From JAJDTT01 sp022827025 (GTDB taxonomy: Bacteria; Acidobacteriota; UBA6911; RPQK01; JAJDTT01), in NCBI GenBank assembly GCA_965203535.1, contig OZ241897.1, forward strand, positions 4,898,001-4,962,000: a stretch of 64,000 bases of DNA, in the 5' to 3' direction. Position numbers and translations under genes: made by a program. The notes beneath the pieces were generated by a model. It saw nothing but the letters and a program-made list of their open reading frames with translations. It searched no databases and had not been told where the DNA came from. Numbering within the stretch: position 1 is the stretch's first letter; each line of letters begins with the position of its first letter. Below are positions 16,674 to 25,667 of the stretch, piece after piece.

Positions 16674-19600
16674 TACCCGCTCTCCTCGCTGAGTGGACGG
16701 ATGATTATCCGTTGTCGAGCCCCAGCCCCAGCGTCGGCAGCCGATATGTCGTAGATGGATTCCTCGCGCATGGGATTCCAGGCCAGCAGGGTGCGATCGT
16801 CTTCGCGAACCAGTCGCTGGACGAAGATGGAAAGATGGGCAAATGTGTCGTCGGTGGCGATGTCTCCCAACTGATAACCATCGCTCAGTTCCAGCAATAG
16901 ATGAAACAGGTCGGCACCCAGCCGGAGGTGCTCTTCGCGTCCGTCCCGGTAACGGTAAGTCAGGCGGGCCTGCCGGTGCAGCCGGTCGAGCCCCTCCAGC
17001 CGGGGCGGCAGGTCAGGCTCCAGCTGAAAAGAGTTCAACGGTTTCTCCACCCAGAACTCGGTGTCTGTCGGAGTTCGAGGTGGGATTCGCAAGGGCACGG
17101 CACGAGCTCGGTCCAGTGCTTGCGCGGGAAGGATTTCCAGGCGTGAAATGCCCTGGCACAATCTTCTGCAGACATCGGCCTGGGAGCCTGTGTCGATAGG
17201 GAGATCGCGGAACTGGCGGAAATGGCGCCCCCGAGCCAGACCCAGCGCGTGCCGGTCTCCCGCAATTCTGTCGATTCTTTCCCCAGTCCATTCGAAGTAG
17301 GCTCGGCGACGAGCCGACTCCAAGATCCGCACCGAGTTGCGGGTACCGTCGCCGCGAGACCCCGCCGCCGGAGATCCCAACAGCTTCCGATCGATCTTCG
17401 GATGTGCTTCAAGCGCCGGATCGAAGCGAACCAGTTCTCGCAAAACATCTCCCTGTCGTCCCGCCGATCTGGCGTCGAAGGCGCGGTCCCAGTAGGGCAG
17501 CGGCAGCACTTCGGCATCGGCATCGTCGACAGCGCTCCGGTGGTAGTCGTCACAGAAATGGACCCCAAACAAGATGTAGACCAGCGCGGCACGCAACTCT
17601 CGAATCGTGACGTGCGTTTCGCCCCTCAGGTGAACGGCCTGCAACGAGTCGAACAGCCGGCGGCGGGCATTCTGCCGGAACTCCGGCGGCGCTCCAGCTG
17701 CCAGTCCATCCGGACCGAAGATACGGTTTGCCCGGAAGACCTGACAGCGATCCTGGGCCGAACAGGTCCGACACGGGGCCCAGATCTCGGGTGCCATCTC
17801 TCCTCCGTAGAGCTGGTCCAGCAGACGCTCCAGGAAGCGGGTGTCGATGCCGGTTCCTTCATGTCGTACGCTGCCCACCAGGGAACGCCGGTTCAGGCTG
17901 ATGAACCGGACGTGGAAAACTGGAGTCCCGTTCTCTTCCTCCCAAGAACTCCCGTTGACGGCTTCGAGACGCCGGAACAATTCCGAAGTCAGGGGCGTCT
18001 CCCCGCCCCGGCGCTCCTCCACCCCTTCGATCCATTCCAGCAGACGCCCGTCATTGATGGCCAGAAGATGTGCGGCATCCTCACTAGGCGGTCCCTCTTG
18101 GAACGGCGCCAGAAACTCGTCCAGTAGCTCGTCCGCGGACCGGCCCTGCCATGATGCCGATCCGTCCAGGTTCATCCGGAGGACCAGCCCGTCATCGGTT
18201 ACACCCTCCAAGACCCGCTCCGACGACTCACGGCGGCCCATGCCGAGGCTTCCGGCCAGATGCTGGAGGAGCGCGGTCTTGCCGTCGCCGGCGTTGCCGC
18301 AGAGCACCACGAGGCGGACGCGACGATCCAGGAGGTCCCGACGTAGGGCCGCTTCAAGATCGGTTTCCACGTAGGTCTGGCGGGCGAAGGAACTGTCGAG
18401 CCCGCGCGTTTCCCGGTTCCCCCACCGCGACCCCGGATACGATTGCAACAGTGACCGCAGCCAATCCACCCTCTCCTCCCGCCGCCGGTCCGCCGCTTCC
18501 GCACTTCCGACATCATTGGCGCTGGGCGCCGCGGCCCGCGTCCGGTCAACCCCAATGACCGATGGCGATGCCTTGTCGGGTGTTACTTCGGTGAGTGCCT
18601 CCAATGCCTCTTTGACCGTTCCAATCCGTCTGTCAGTTTCAGTGTGAGTCGCCCGGTCAAGAAAATCGGCGATGGCTGCGTACTGCGCGCGATCGATCCC
18701 TTCCCAGTTCAAGCCGCGCTCCTTGGCGAGATCGCCTCCATGCCGGAACGGTTCCCGCTCAAAGAGCACGTGAAAGAAGCTGGCTGCCAAAGCGTAGAGG
18801 TCGTCTGAGGGTGACACCGCCTGGTCCTCACGGCGGACCGGCACACAGTAGAGGACGGTGCCGACAGTGTCCTTCTCCTCCCCGATCTTCCTGAGGAAAT
18901 CGTAATCGGTCAACACGAGGTCGTTCCCCGACACGATCATGTTGCCGGGACTGACGTCGCCGTGAACAAGTCCGTTGCGATGTAGCACGTCCAGTGCCTT
19001 ACACATGGATCGGAGCCATCGTAGCGCCAGATCTATTTCGGAGCCGTCGCCCTGATCTTCGGCTAAGAGTGGGAAGACTCCCATGTAATCGCGCAACGGA
19101 ACGCCTTCGATCCAGGTCATGAGGGCGGTGAACTCGTTCTCCCGCCACTTGGGTGCCACCTCGAAGATGACGGACAGAGCCGGATGTCGGCCCAAGTGCG
19201 AGCGAGCGAGACCATACGCCGCCACGGTCCTTCCTCCAGCGTCTCGATCATGGGCGACTTTGGCCACGTAGGTCCCCCGGTCCTCCTGTGTCGAGGGGTC
19301 GACCTCCACCACCTTGAAGGCGGTTCCGACGCCGCCCGACCCGAGGCGGGTCACCACCCGATAGCAGCGGCCCTGGAAACGTACCACTTGGTCTTCCGTC
19401 CAGTAACGGGCCGAGGGAGGCGGTGGCTGGGACGGGGATTCACCCAGCTGCACGGAGAGGATTTCCTCCAGATCCCGGAGCGTGCCTCGCGCCTCGGGGT
19501 CGGCCGCCGAGCCGACGGTCAATGCCTCGGCGGTCGCCGATCCAGTCTCCTCGTCGAGCCCCGGGAACAGCCGGCTCAGGCAGGCGCAAAGGGAATAGAG

Positions 19601-20755
19601 ATCCGATCGGCGATCCGCCGCGCCCAAGCCCTGAGCGCGAACCTCAGGGGCCACCGTCTCTTTCCACACTCTGGAGGGAAAACCAATGGAGGCGACGCTC
19701 CTCTCCGCGGGAATCCTGCTGCGGTCGAAACCGGTCAGGATCGGCGAATTGTCGTGCTTGACCAGAATGGTGTCCGGCGTGAGGTTCCGGTGGACCATGG
19801 ATTCGTCGTCCGAACCGGCGGAGTGCAGTTCTTCCAGAGCCCGGACCACGCCGCGGGCGAAGCCGAGACGCGCCTCGGTCCCCCACGATTCGTCGGCTCG
19901 GCGTTCTTCCAGGGAGGGTGCCGCAGGATCGACAATCGTGAAGAAGCACATCTCTCCCGGATAGCTCGGGGCCGCCTGAAAGGAGTCGAGAATTCGCGGT
20001 GCCCAGTCGTAGCGTTGGAGCCGACGCAACGCCTCGTACTCGCGGCGGGCCAAGTTCTCGGCTTTGGTCCCGTGTGTGGCGGAAAGGTCGTACAGATGCA
20101 GGATCACGCGATCCTGTCGGACGGGATGGACTCCCTTGTAGACACGGTGGAACCGCTCGTTGGGAGGTGTCCCGAGCTGCAGGTTGACATAACCGGCAAG
20201 GCGCCGTAGGGAACCGTCCATGGCCACGCGGCTCTTGGGTTCCAGTTTTTGAGCCAGTTTTCTCACTTGGTCCGGACGTAGCCCGGGCGCGGCGTCGACC
20301 TCGACTCCTGCAGCCTGTTTCCACTCCTTCAACGTATGGACGGTCACTCCCCGGATTGGTTTCCCGACCAGACGACTGACCACTGAGGGTTGGCGCGTCA
20401 GCAGAATCGCCCCGTCGACGCGCCCGAGTTCGGGGACCGATTTTCGGAGCGTCGTGCCGATCTTGCGCGCTTTGTTGGTGACCCGGTCGGCTTCCCGCTC
20501 CACCAGGTCCCGATTGTCGTGGACCCACTTGACGGACCAGTGCTTGACCTCGATGACCCGGACGCCCCAGGGTCCGATGGCCACCATATCGATCTCATCG
20601 GATTGGAGCCGATGAGTCGTGGAGAAGGTCAGGTTCGTCAACAGTACCCACTCGCCGGTGCCTGGAAGGGAGATCAGGCCGGACTTCAGACGCTCGAAAG
20701 CCTTCCGCTCGCTCACGTTGACGAACGGTCCGCAACTGAAGTGCTCGACCCTCAT
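16673..20755 (-). CDS. NERD nuclease-like, pseudokinase, Ser/Thr kinase and P-loop ATPase fusion (MAD6/PglW-like with DptF-like C-terminus)
   Basis: About 1360 residues. ATG 20755 fits the GGGAG site better than the GTG at 20758. Domains in order: NERD-type core (1-140; DEIDMVAIGPWG then VRVIEVKHW, a D...ExK arrangement); a first kinase-like domain (about 195-440) whose catalytic loop reads HRNLTPDTI, with Asn replacing the catalytic Asp, so probably a pseudokinase; a second kinase (about 465-740) with GSGGVG, lysine in VAKVAHD, HGDVSPGN and TDYD, probably active; then a P-loop ATPase (Walker A CGNAGDGKTALL near 820; LLAINDGRLLEW; a CRTCSAQDRC cysteine cluster). NERD plus kinase recalls PglW of BREX type 2 and MAD6, and the ATPase part resembles DptF. 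Likely a sensor or signalling hub of the operon. Neighbours overlap by one base or are adjacent. Confidence 0.8.
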   Translation of the reverse strand: MRVEHFSCGPFVNVSERKAFERLKSGLISLPGTGEWVLLTNLTFSTTHRLQSDEIDMVAIGPWGVRVIEVKHWSVKWVHDNRDLVEREADRVTNKARKIGTTLRKSVPELGRVDGAILLTRQPSVVSRLVGKPIRGVTVHTLKEWKQAAGVEVDAAPGLRPDQVRKLAQKLEPKSRVAMDGSLRRLAGYVNLQLGTPPNERFHRVYKGVHPVRQDRVILHLYDLSATHGTKAENLARREYEALRRLQRYDWAPRILDSFQAAPSYPGEMCFFTIVDPAAPSLEERRADESWGTEARLGFARGVVRALEELHSAGSDDESMVHRNLTPDTILVKHDNSPILTGFDRSRIPAERSVASIGFPSRVWKETVAPEVRAQGLGAADRRSDLYSLCACLSRLFPGLDEETGSATAEALTVGSAADPEARGTLRDLEEILSVQLGESPSQPPPPSARYWTEDQVVRFQGRCYRVVTRLGSGGVGTAFKVVEVDPSTQEDRGTYVAKVAHDRDAGGRTVAAYGLARSHLGRHPALSVIFEVAPKWRENEFTALMTWIEGVPLRDYMGVFPLLAEDQGDGSEIDLALRWLRSMCKALDVLHRNGLVHGDVSPGNMIVSGNDLVLTDYDFLRKIGEEKDTVGTVLYCVPVRREDQAVSPSDDLYALAASFFHVLFEREPFRHGGDLAKERGLNWEGIDRAQYAAIADFLDRATHTETDRRIGTVKEALEALTEVTPDKASPSVIGVDRTRAAAPSANDVGSAEAADRRREERVDWLRSLLQSYPGSRWGNRETRGLDSSFARQTYVETDLEAALRRDLLDRRVRLVVLCGNAGDGKTALLQHLAGSLGMGRRESSERVLEGVTDDGLVLRMNLDGSASWQGRSADELLDEFLAPFQEGPPSEDAAHLLAINDGRLLEWIEGVEERRGGETPLTSELFRRLEAVNGSSWEEENGTPVFHVRFISLNRRSLVGSVRHEGTGIDTRFLERLLDQLYGGEMAPEIWAPCRTCSAQDRCQVFRANRIFGPDGLAAGAPPEFRQNARRRLFDSLQAVHLRGETHVTIRELRAALVYILFGVHFCDDYHRSAVDDADAEVLPLPYWDRAFDARSAGRQGDVLRELVRFDPALEAHPKIDRKLLGSPAAGSRGDGTRNSVRILESARRRAYFEWTGERIDRIAGDRHALGLARGRHFRQFRDLPIDTGSQADVCRRLCQGISRLEILPAQALDRARAVPLRIPPRTPTDTEFWVEKPLNSFQLEPDLPPRLEGLDRLHRQARLTYRYRDGREEHLRLGADLFHLLLELSDGYQLGDIATDDTFAHLSIFVQRLVREDDRTLLAWNPMREESIYDISAADAGAGARQRIIIRPLSEESG

Positions 20756-20940
20756 CACTCTCCCGCTTTCGAACCCGTCGCGGCAGGGGAGAAACCCGCC
20801 GGTGTGGATGGAGGCATAGTAGAGAGGAGAGGCCCGGATGTCCAGAACCCCAACCGCCTCGGGCTGACCCGTGAGCCGTAGCTAGGGCGGGAGGAAACTG
20901 CTATTGCTACCGTGACTTTCCGGTCGCTCTCGCCCCACTT

Positions 20941-21882
20941 TCAAAGTGGTAGGTGCGGTCCGATATACCCGATCTCCACTTCACGGGACTTTGCGTCGAA
21001 GCGAAGGTGGACGCGGCCGCTATCGCCGTAACGGGCGTGCCATTCGAAGAGTCTCTGGACACCGCTCTGAGATGGGAACCGCCGTGTTCTCAAAAGCGCC
21101 GGATCGTCGCGTACTCGGCGGCTCTCGCGTGTGACCTTTGTCCTCCAACGTGGCGCCGGGCCGCCGGCGGAGCGCCATTCCTCGACTGATTTTTCGAGGT
21201 CGGTCAGTTTGCCGATGATGGTAGGGAAATCTTTCGCGGATCGTTCGAGATTCTTTTTTACATCAGGTCCGAAGATCAGATGAGCGAACGCCGCATGGCG
21301 ATTCAGCCAAAGTTCTCCGGGGCCGTGAACGGCGCGGATCCGAATACGATGGCGATCGCAGATGGTCCGAGCATGAGCGGCTCGCGTCAGGTTGTCGATC
21401 TGCTCGGATACTTCCTGGATAGTTTCGTCGGGCAACAATTCGTCAAATCTGACGGTCAGCCGATCCCGGTCCCATATTTGATCCGACGGGAAACCGACGG
21501 CGATCCCGTCGGCTATGGCGCACAGGACGAGAGGCTCTCCCTGAGGTGTTGGCAAGGTTCGTTCTTCGCAGGCGCGGAACCGATCCTTGATGCCCGGTTC
21601 GACTTCGGCCAAGAGCGGCATCTTGGTTACCAATCGAATCAGGAACTGATATTCCTCCCGGGCTCCCGCTCGGCGCAGGTCCTGATAAGCATCGAACAAA
21701 GAATGACAGGGAAAACAGAATGTGTCGTGGAGGTTCCAGCGCATCCGCAGGCTCGTTTGAGCGACTCTCTCACGGGCGATCTGAGCCATGCCGGCCACCA
21801 TGCCCTTGAGCCAATCGACGACCAGATCGCGATTCCCCGCAGGCGCCGAGATACTCGCATGGTTGAGGACCATCTCGCGCAT
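20941..21882 (-). CDS. Partner protein of the AAA ATPase (MAD4-like), function unknown
   Basis: 313 residues, starting one base after the ATPase stop, so almost certainly co-translated with it. No catalytic motif is recognised. The C-terminal 60 residues (RTRRFPSQSGVQRLFEWHAR, then SGRVHLRFD, then IGYIGPHLPL) form a compact beta-rich ending that I associate with small proteins encoded directly after DUF3696-type ATPases in defence loci. A TFCFPCHSLFDAY segment near residue 55 carries two cysteines. A 182-base gap separates it from the kinase gene and could hold a second promoter, although none is obvious. MAD4 is the suggested match, from memory of MADS operon content. Confidence 0.65.
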   Translation of the reverse strand: MREMVLNHASISAPAGNRDLVVDWLKGMVAGMAQIARERVAQTSLRMRWNLHDTFCFPCHSLFDAYQDLRRAGAREEYQFLIRLVTKMPLLAEVEPGIKDRFRACEERTLPTPQGEPLVLCAIADGIAVGFPSDQIWDRDRLTVRFDELLPDETIQEVSEQIDNLTRAAHARTICDRHRIRIRAVHGPGELWLNRHAAFAHLIFGPDVKKNLERSAKDFPTIIGKLTDLEKSVEEWRSAGGPAPRWRTKVTRESRRVRDDPALLRTRRFPSQSGVQRLFEWHARYGDSGRVHLRFDAKSREVEIGYIGPHLPL

Positions 21883-21883
21883 G

Positions 21884-22996
21884 TCAGAACTGCGGTGCGA
21901 TCAGCTTGGCGAGGTTCTCCTCGTGCTGGTCGAAGAATCCGGTCGGCCAGGAGTCGAGGCGGCCGTCGGCGTCGACCTGGGGTGAAGTGACGACCGTCCT
22001 GGCGCCATCCCGTTCAAAGTAGTGGAACGCGGTGTCATCGGGCTGAATCAGCCCGTCGCGAACGGCAATACGGACGCCGTCCATGAAGTGGTCGCTGTGC
22101 GTTTCGGCGATGACCTGGACTCCCGCCAACGAGGCACGGACCGAGAGTTCGGCTAACCGGGTCTGGCCGCGGGGATGCAGATGGGCTTCGGGATTTTCGA
22201 TCAGGCAGAGCGTGCCCGCCGGGGCCAGCAGGGCGGTCAACACCGGCAGAATATAGGACAGACCAAAACCGACGTTGGTTGCGCGATACCGTCTGGTCGC
22301 AACATCGCCGGGGCGGTCGAACGCAAACCCGCCGATCAGAGCATCGGCATCCGGAATGGCTTCAAGTTGAAGGTGAGCTCCGGGCGACACGTCCTGCAGC
22401 CAGTGATCGACGACTTGAGGCAGCTTGTGGCTCGATGAGTCTCCACAACGCGGATCGGTCGGGTGAATCGTAACCGTTTGATTCGCCTCCAGGTAGTTCA
22501 AAGCGTACTCACCACGGGCTCCGAGTTCGCCCCGGCGGGCGGAAGTCTCGGAACGACCATATAACTTGCGCGGACCAATCCGTTCTGCGCTGACGTAGAT
22601 CAGACGGTGGAACGGCGGCAGTCTTTCCCATGCCTGCAACTCCTCGGCAAACGAGCCTGGTCGGGCCGTCAACTGGTCGGCGTCTCTCGAGTAGTGGAAG
22701 GACATCCGGCAAGGCGTCGAGACATCGCCGTGGTGCAGTCCGAATTCGACGACGTCCCGCTCCGCGTCTTCGAACAGAACGTCTTGGCCGGTTCCCAGAT
22801 CCGCCAGATCCCCGCCCAGAACCAGTCTCCCATGACCTAATTCTCCTGCGGCAAAGGACTGACGGAGGACGAGCAACGCCTGCAAGACGCTGCTTTTTCC
22901 CATACCGTTCAAGCCGCACAGAAGAGTCATCGGCGCAAGGGGAAGTTCAAGATTGTCGAAGCACTTGAAGTTGGTGAGGGAGACTCTCCGGAGCAT
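21884..22996 (-). CDS. AAA family ATPase (ABC/SMC-like, DUF3696-type; MAD3-like)
   Basis: 370 residues with an ABC/SMC-like ATPase core in one chain: N-terminal strand LTNFKCFDNLELPL, Walker A GLNGMGKSS (28-36), a signature-like NVGFGLSYILPV (241-252), Walker B LCLIENPEAHLHP (263-275), and a D/H-loop region VIAETHSDHFMDGVR. This arrangement is that of the DUF3696/AAA_21 ATPases, relatives of OLD and RecF, common in defence islands together with a small nuclease or toxin partner. It overlaps the DUF262 gene upstream (TGATG) and lies one base before the downstream partner gene. It probably senses or processes DNA with those partners. No TOPRIM domain is present, so it is not an OLD nuclease by itself. 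Confidence 0.85.
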   Translation of the reverse strand: MLRRVSLTNFKCFDNLELPLAPMTLLCGLNGMGKSSVLQALLVLRQSFAAGELGHGRLVLGGDLADLGTGQDVLFEDAERDVVEFGLHHGDVSTPCRMSFHYSRDADQLTARPGSFAEELQAWERLPPFHRLIYVSAERIGPRKLYGRSETSARRGELGARGEYALNYLEANQTVTIHPTDPRCGDSSSHKLPQVVDHWLQDVSPGAHLQLEAIPDADALIGGFAFDRPGDVATRRYRATNVGFGLSYILPVLTALLAPAGTLCLIENPEAHLHPRGQTRLAELSVRASLAGVQVIAETHSDHFMDGVRIAVRDGLIQPDDTAFHYFERDGARTVVTSPQVDADGRLDSWPTGFFDQHEENLAKLIAPQF

Positions 22997-24126
22997 CAGA
23001 GGAACCTCTTGATCAGCGTATCGATTGCCTCAAATCTTTTCCGTACCCGATGGGGAGTACCGGTCGCATATGAGATCGCATTCTCGAAATCGGAATCTTC
23101 ATTCAGCAATCTGATGAAACCGTTGATGATCGCGTCACGTCGATGCTCCAATCTTGATAACTCGGCTCGAGAACGTCGGGCCAGGCCGATCGCCCACGAC
23201 TCGAACAGCGCTCTACTGATGGGATATCTTCCGTCCCCGCGCCGGTAACGTTTGCGGAAGGCGTCGTTGTGAAAGATCTTGGAAGCCGTGAGCATTGCCT
23301 TCTCGAAATTCCCCTTGAGTGCGGCGCGCTCATCGGAGTCCATCCTGTTGACCTTCTCCATCGTGTTTCCCAGGTAAGCATCGAGATCGTTGCTCGAGTA
23401 GTTTTCCCAGGGCGCGATGTAGAAAGCGAGGAATCGAAGCACGAGCTCGCGATCCTCCATGCGTTTGGTGCTGATCGTCCCATCAGTGGCAGTCCGGAAG
23501 GCCTCGCTTTCCGCTAGATCTCGCAAGTAGCCGCGGATAGGACCAGGATGCAAGGCGTGGCGAATTTCCTGTTTATTGAGTGGCTTTCCTCCGGTGTTCA
23601 GACGGAGAAAAATATTGAACATCACTTCCTGTGGGGTGCCGGGTTCGATCACGTGGAAGACGAATTGAGTCTCGCTGATGCGTCTCTGCATCGGCCAAGG
23701 AAGGTCGTCGTGTCGTTTGCCGTTCAGATGGGTGAGGTACTCGAGTCTGTTCAAGGGGAACTTGCCCGTCACATAGTCATAGATCGTCGACGTTCTCTGG
23801 ACGCCATCCACGACCGACCAGACGTCGTCTTGATCGGCAGCGACGTAGAAGACCGGTATGGGAATGCGTAGCAGCAAAGATTCGATGAGACGGCTCTTGC
23901 GTTGTGCGTCCCAGATGCCCGCATGGCGCTGGAAGTCCGGCGCCAAGTCGATCTCTCCGTGCTTGATGCGGGCGACGATCTGTTGGACGAGGATGGGAAC
24001 CGTGCGGACCTTGATCTTCTCGGGGTTGAAGGGCTGCGTGATCTCGCCAGCGTCCTCCTGTTCGCGTTCAAGGTCGGTCGGTTGGTCGTGATCAATGTCA
24101 TCGCGGACCGGCGTGGCGGCATCCAT
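22996..24126 (-). CDS. DUF262-domain protein (ParB-like NTPase, modification sensor type)
   Basis: 376 residues, first gene of the defence operon. The DUF262 core shows FQRHAGIWD (65-73), then SRLIESLLLRIPIPVFYV, and DGVQR (107-111), a variant of the DGQQR motif used for NTP hydrolysis in GmrS, SspE and BrxU-type proteins. FLRLNTGGKPLNKQEIRHAL is also family-typical. The C-terminal 170 residues are helical, and no HNH (DUF1524) nuclease motif is visible, so the protein lacks its own obvious nuclease and may signal to the other operon products. In known systems DUF262 domains gate nucleases by sensing modified DNA. Here no modification gene is present. It is divergent from the DUF4143 ATPase gene across 145 bases. 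Confidence 0.82.
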   Translation of the reverse strand: MDAATPVRDDIDHDQPTDLEREQEDAGEITQPFNPEKIKVRTVPILVQQIVARIKHGEIDLAPDFQRHAGIWDAQRKSRLIESLLLRIPIPVFYVAADQDDVWSVVDGVQRTSTIYDYVTGKFPLNRLEYLTHLNGKRHDDLPWPMQRRISETQFVFHVIEPGTPQEVMFNIFLRLNTGGKPLNKQEIRHALHPGPIRGYLRDLAESEAFRTATDGTISTKRMEDRELVLRFLAFYIAPWENYSSNDLDAYLGNTMEKVNRMDSDERAALKGNFEKAMLTASKIFHNDAFRKRYRRGDGRYPISRALFESWAIGLARRSRAELSRLEHRRDAIINGFIRLLNEDSDFENAISYATGTPHRVRKRFEAIDTLIKRFL

Positions 24127-24271
24127 GTTGCTCGTCAGTTTAGCATGGCGCCAAAATCAAGCGTCCGGCGGACCACGTCTGGGAAATCTAGCCTTGGCGC
24201 ATAGAGCGCCATGACAATTGACGGTAACGTCGCGTATTGACATGATAATCGACAACTAAGCTGTCAGTTGT

Positions 24272-25471
24272 ATGAAAAATATTCGCCATCTCATCGTTCC
24301 CCGGTACCTGGATGTACGCGGAATTCTGGAGCACTGCTCCTGTTTTCTGTTCGGTCCGCGTCAGACCGGCAAGACCACGCTGATTGGTCAACAGTTCTCC
24401 GGCTATCCTACGTACAGCTTGCTCGATCAGACGCTGTTCGTTCGTCTGTCGCGCAATCCTTCGCTGATCCGGCAAGAGCTCACCGACGAAACCTCCGTCG
24501 TTGTGATCGACGAGATCCAGAAAATGCCCCAGTTGCTCAACGAGGTGCAACTCATGATCCAGGAGCAAGGAATCCGGTTCCTTCTCACCGGTTCTAGTGC
24601 CCGTCCTCTGCGCCGAAAAGGCGTCAATCTGCTGGGCGGCCGCGCCCGATCGCGGGCTTTGCATCCGTTCGTTCGGATCGAACTCGGTGAGTGGTTCGAT
24701 CTGGACCGGACCCTGGAGTATGGTCTCCTGCCGCCGATTTATTTTTCCGATTCTCCCGCTGAGGACCTGGCCGCGTATGCGGGAGACTATCTGAAGGAGG
24801 AGGTTGCAGCCGAGGCGATTGTCAGGAACATCGGCGCCTTCAGCCGGTTTTTGCAAACGGCGGGACACGCCCATGGCGAGATGATCAATTTTTCCGCCAT
24901 GGCCAACGATTCTCAGGTGCCCACTTCCACCGTGCGCGAGTACTACGAGATCCTGAAGGACACGTTCATCGCCCACGAGGTGCCGGCGTTGACAGAGAGC
25001 CGGAAGCGCAAGGCGATCTCCACTTCGAAGTACTACCTGTTCGATATCGGTCTCGCCCGTCATCTGCAGGGGCGGCGGGGTCTGGCCCCTGGAACCGCCG
25101 AATACGGCAGCGCGTTCGAGAGCTACATATTCCAGGAAATCAAGGCCTTCTGTGACTACCATCGGCTTGAAACGCCCCGTTACTGGCGATCGAAATCGCA
25201 ATTCAAGGTGGATTTCGTTTTCGAGGATCTCGCGGTCGAGACGAAAGCAAAGAAGAACGTGAGCGCGCGAGATCTCAAGGGATTGCGAGCCCTGAGAGAG
25301 GAGAACCTGTTCAGTCGCTACATTCTGGTTTCCATGGAGCCGGCACCCAGGGTGGTGGACGGCATTTCGATCCTGCCCTGGTCCGACTTTCTGGGCCGGC
25401 TGTGGGGAGGAGAATGGATCCGGGTCCGTTCTGAACCGACTTTTGGACGGCTTCCGGACAAGGCTACCTGA
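24272..25471 (+). CDS. AAA ATPase with DUF4143 (PD-(D/E)xK-like C-terminal) domain
   Basis: 399 residues with Walker A GPRQTGKT (28-35), Walker B SVVVIDEIQKM (75-85), sensor RFLLTGSSARPL, then a middle winged-helix region and a C-terminal DUF4143 domain (SKYYLFDIGLARHLQG, GSAFESYIFQEIKAF, FKVDFVFEDLAVETKAKKN). This is the full usual length for AAA_14/DUF4143 proteins, widespread single genes of uncertain role, often in variable genomic regions. The D...ExK arrangement in VDFVFEDLAVETKAKK fits a restriction-endonuclease-like fold. It borders the defence operon, but its opposite direction argues for independent expression. Confidence 0.88.
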   Translation: MKNIRHLIVPRYLDVRGILEHCSCFLFGPRQTGKTTLIGQQFSGYPTYSLLDQTLFVRLSRNPSLIRQELTDETSVVVIDEIQKMPQLLNEVQLMIQEQGIRFLLTGSSARPLRRKGVNLLGGRARSRALHPFVRIELGEWFDLDRTLEYGLLPPIYFSDSPAEDLAAYAGDYLKEEVAAEAIVRNIGAFSRFLQTAGHAHGEMINFSAMANDSQVPTSTVREYYEILKDTFIAHEVPALTESRKRKAISTSKYYLFDIGLARHLQGRRGLAPGTAEYGSAFESYIFQEIKAFCDYHRLETPRYWRSKSQFKVDFVFEDLAVETKAKKNVSARDLKGLRALREENLFSRYILVSMEPAPRVVDGISILPWSDFLGRLWGGEWIRVRSEPTFGRLPDKAT

Positions 25472-25667
25472 ACGAATCGCTTTATTCGGCGCGTGGAGCG
25501 AGACGCACAGCTACTCGACGAGCACGGCATTTCGGCGGACAGTGGTGGTCCTGCGGCCGCCGATTCCCGAACCTCAATTCCATTCGAATGTCCTGACCGC
25601 TCCGCGGGAGTTCTTCGGGGCAATTCGGCTGGCGGCTCCACCTTGCCTGGGGTATAAAAATCGCCAG

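Noticed and set aside
9872..20758. A standard BREX type 2 (Pgl) system
   Set aside because: The NERD-kinase recalls PglW, but no PglX methyltransferase, PglZ phosphatase or PglY is present, and the flanking proteins fit DptGH/MAD7-8 better.
24237..24265. Sigma-70 promoter of the DUF4143 ATPase gene
   Set aside because: A TTGACA at 24237 has no matching -10 at the right distance, and the TGATAAT at 24243 has no -35 at a normal spacing, so no promoter was annotated.
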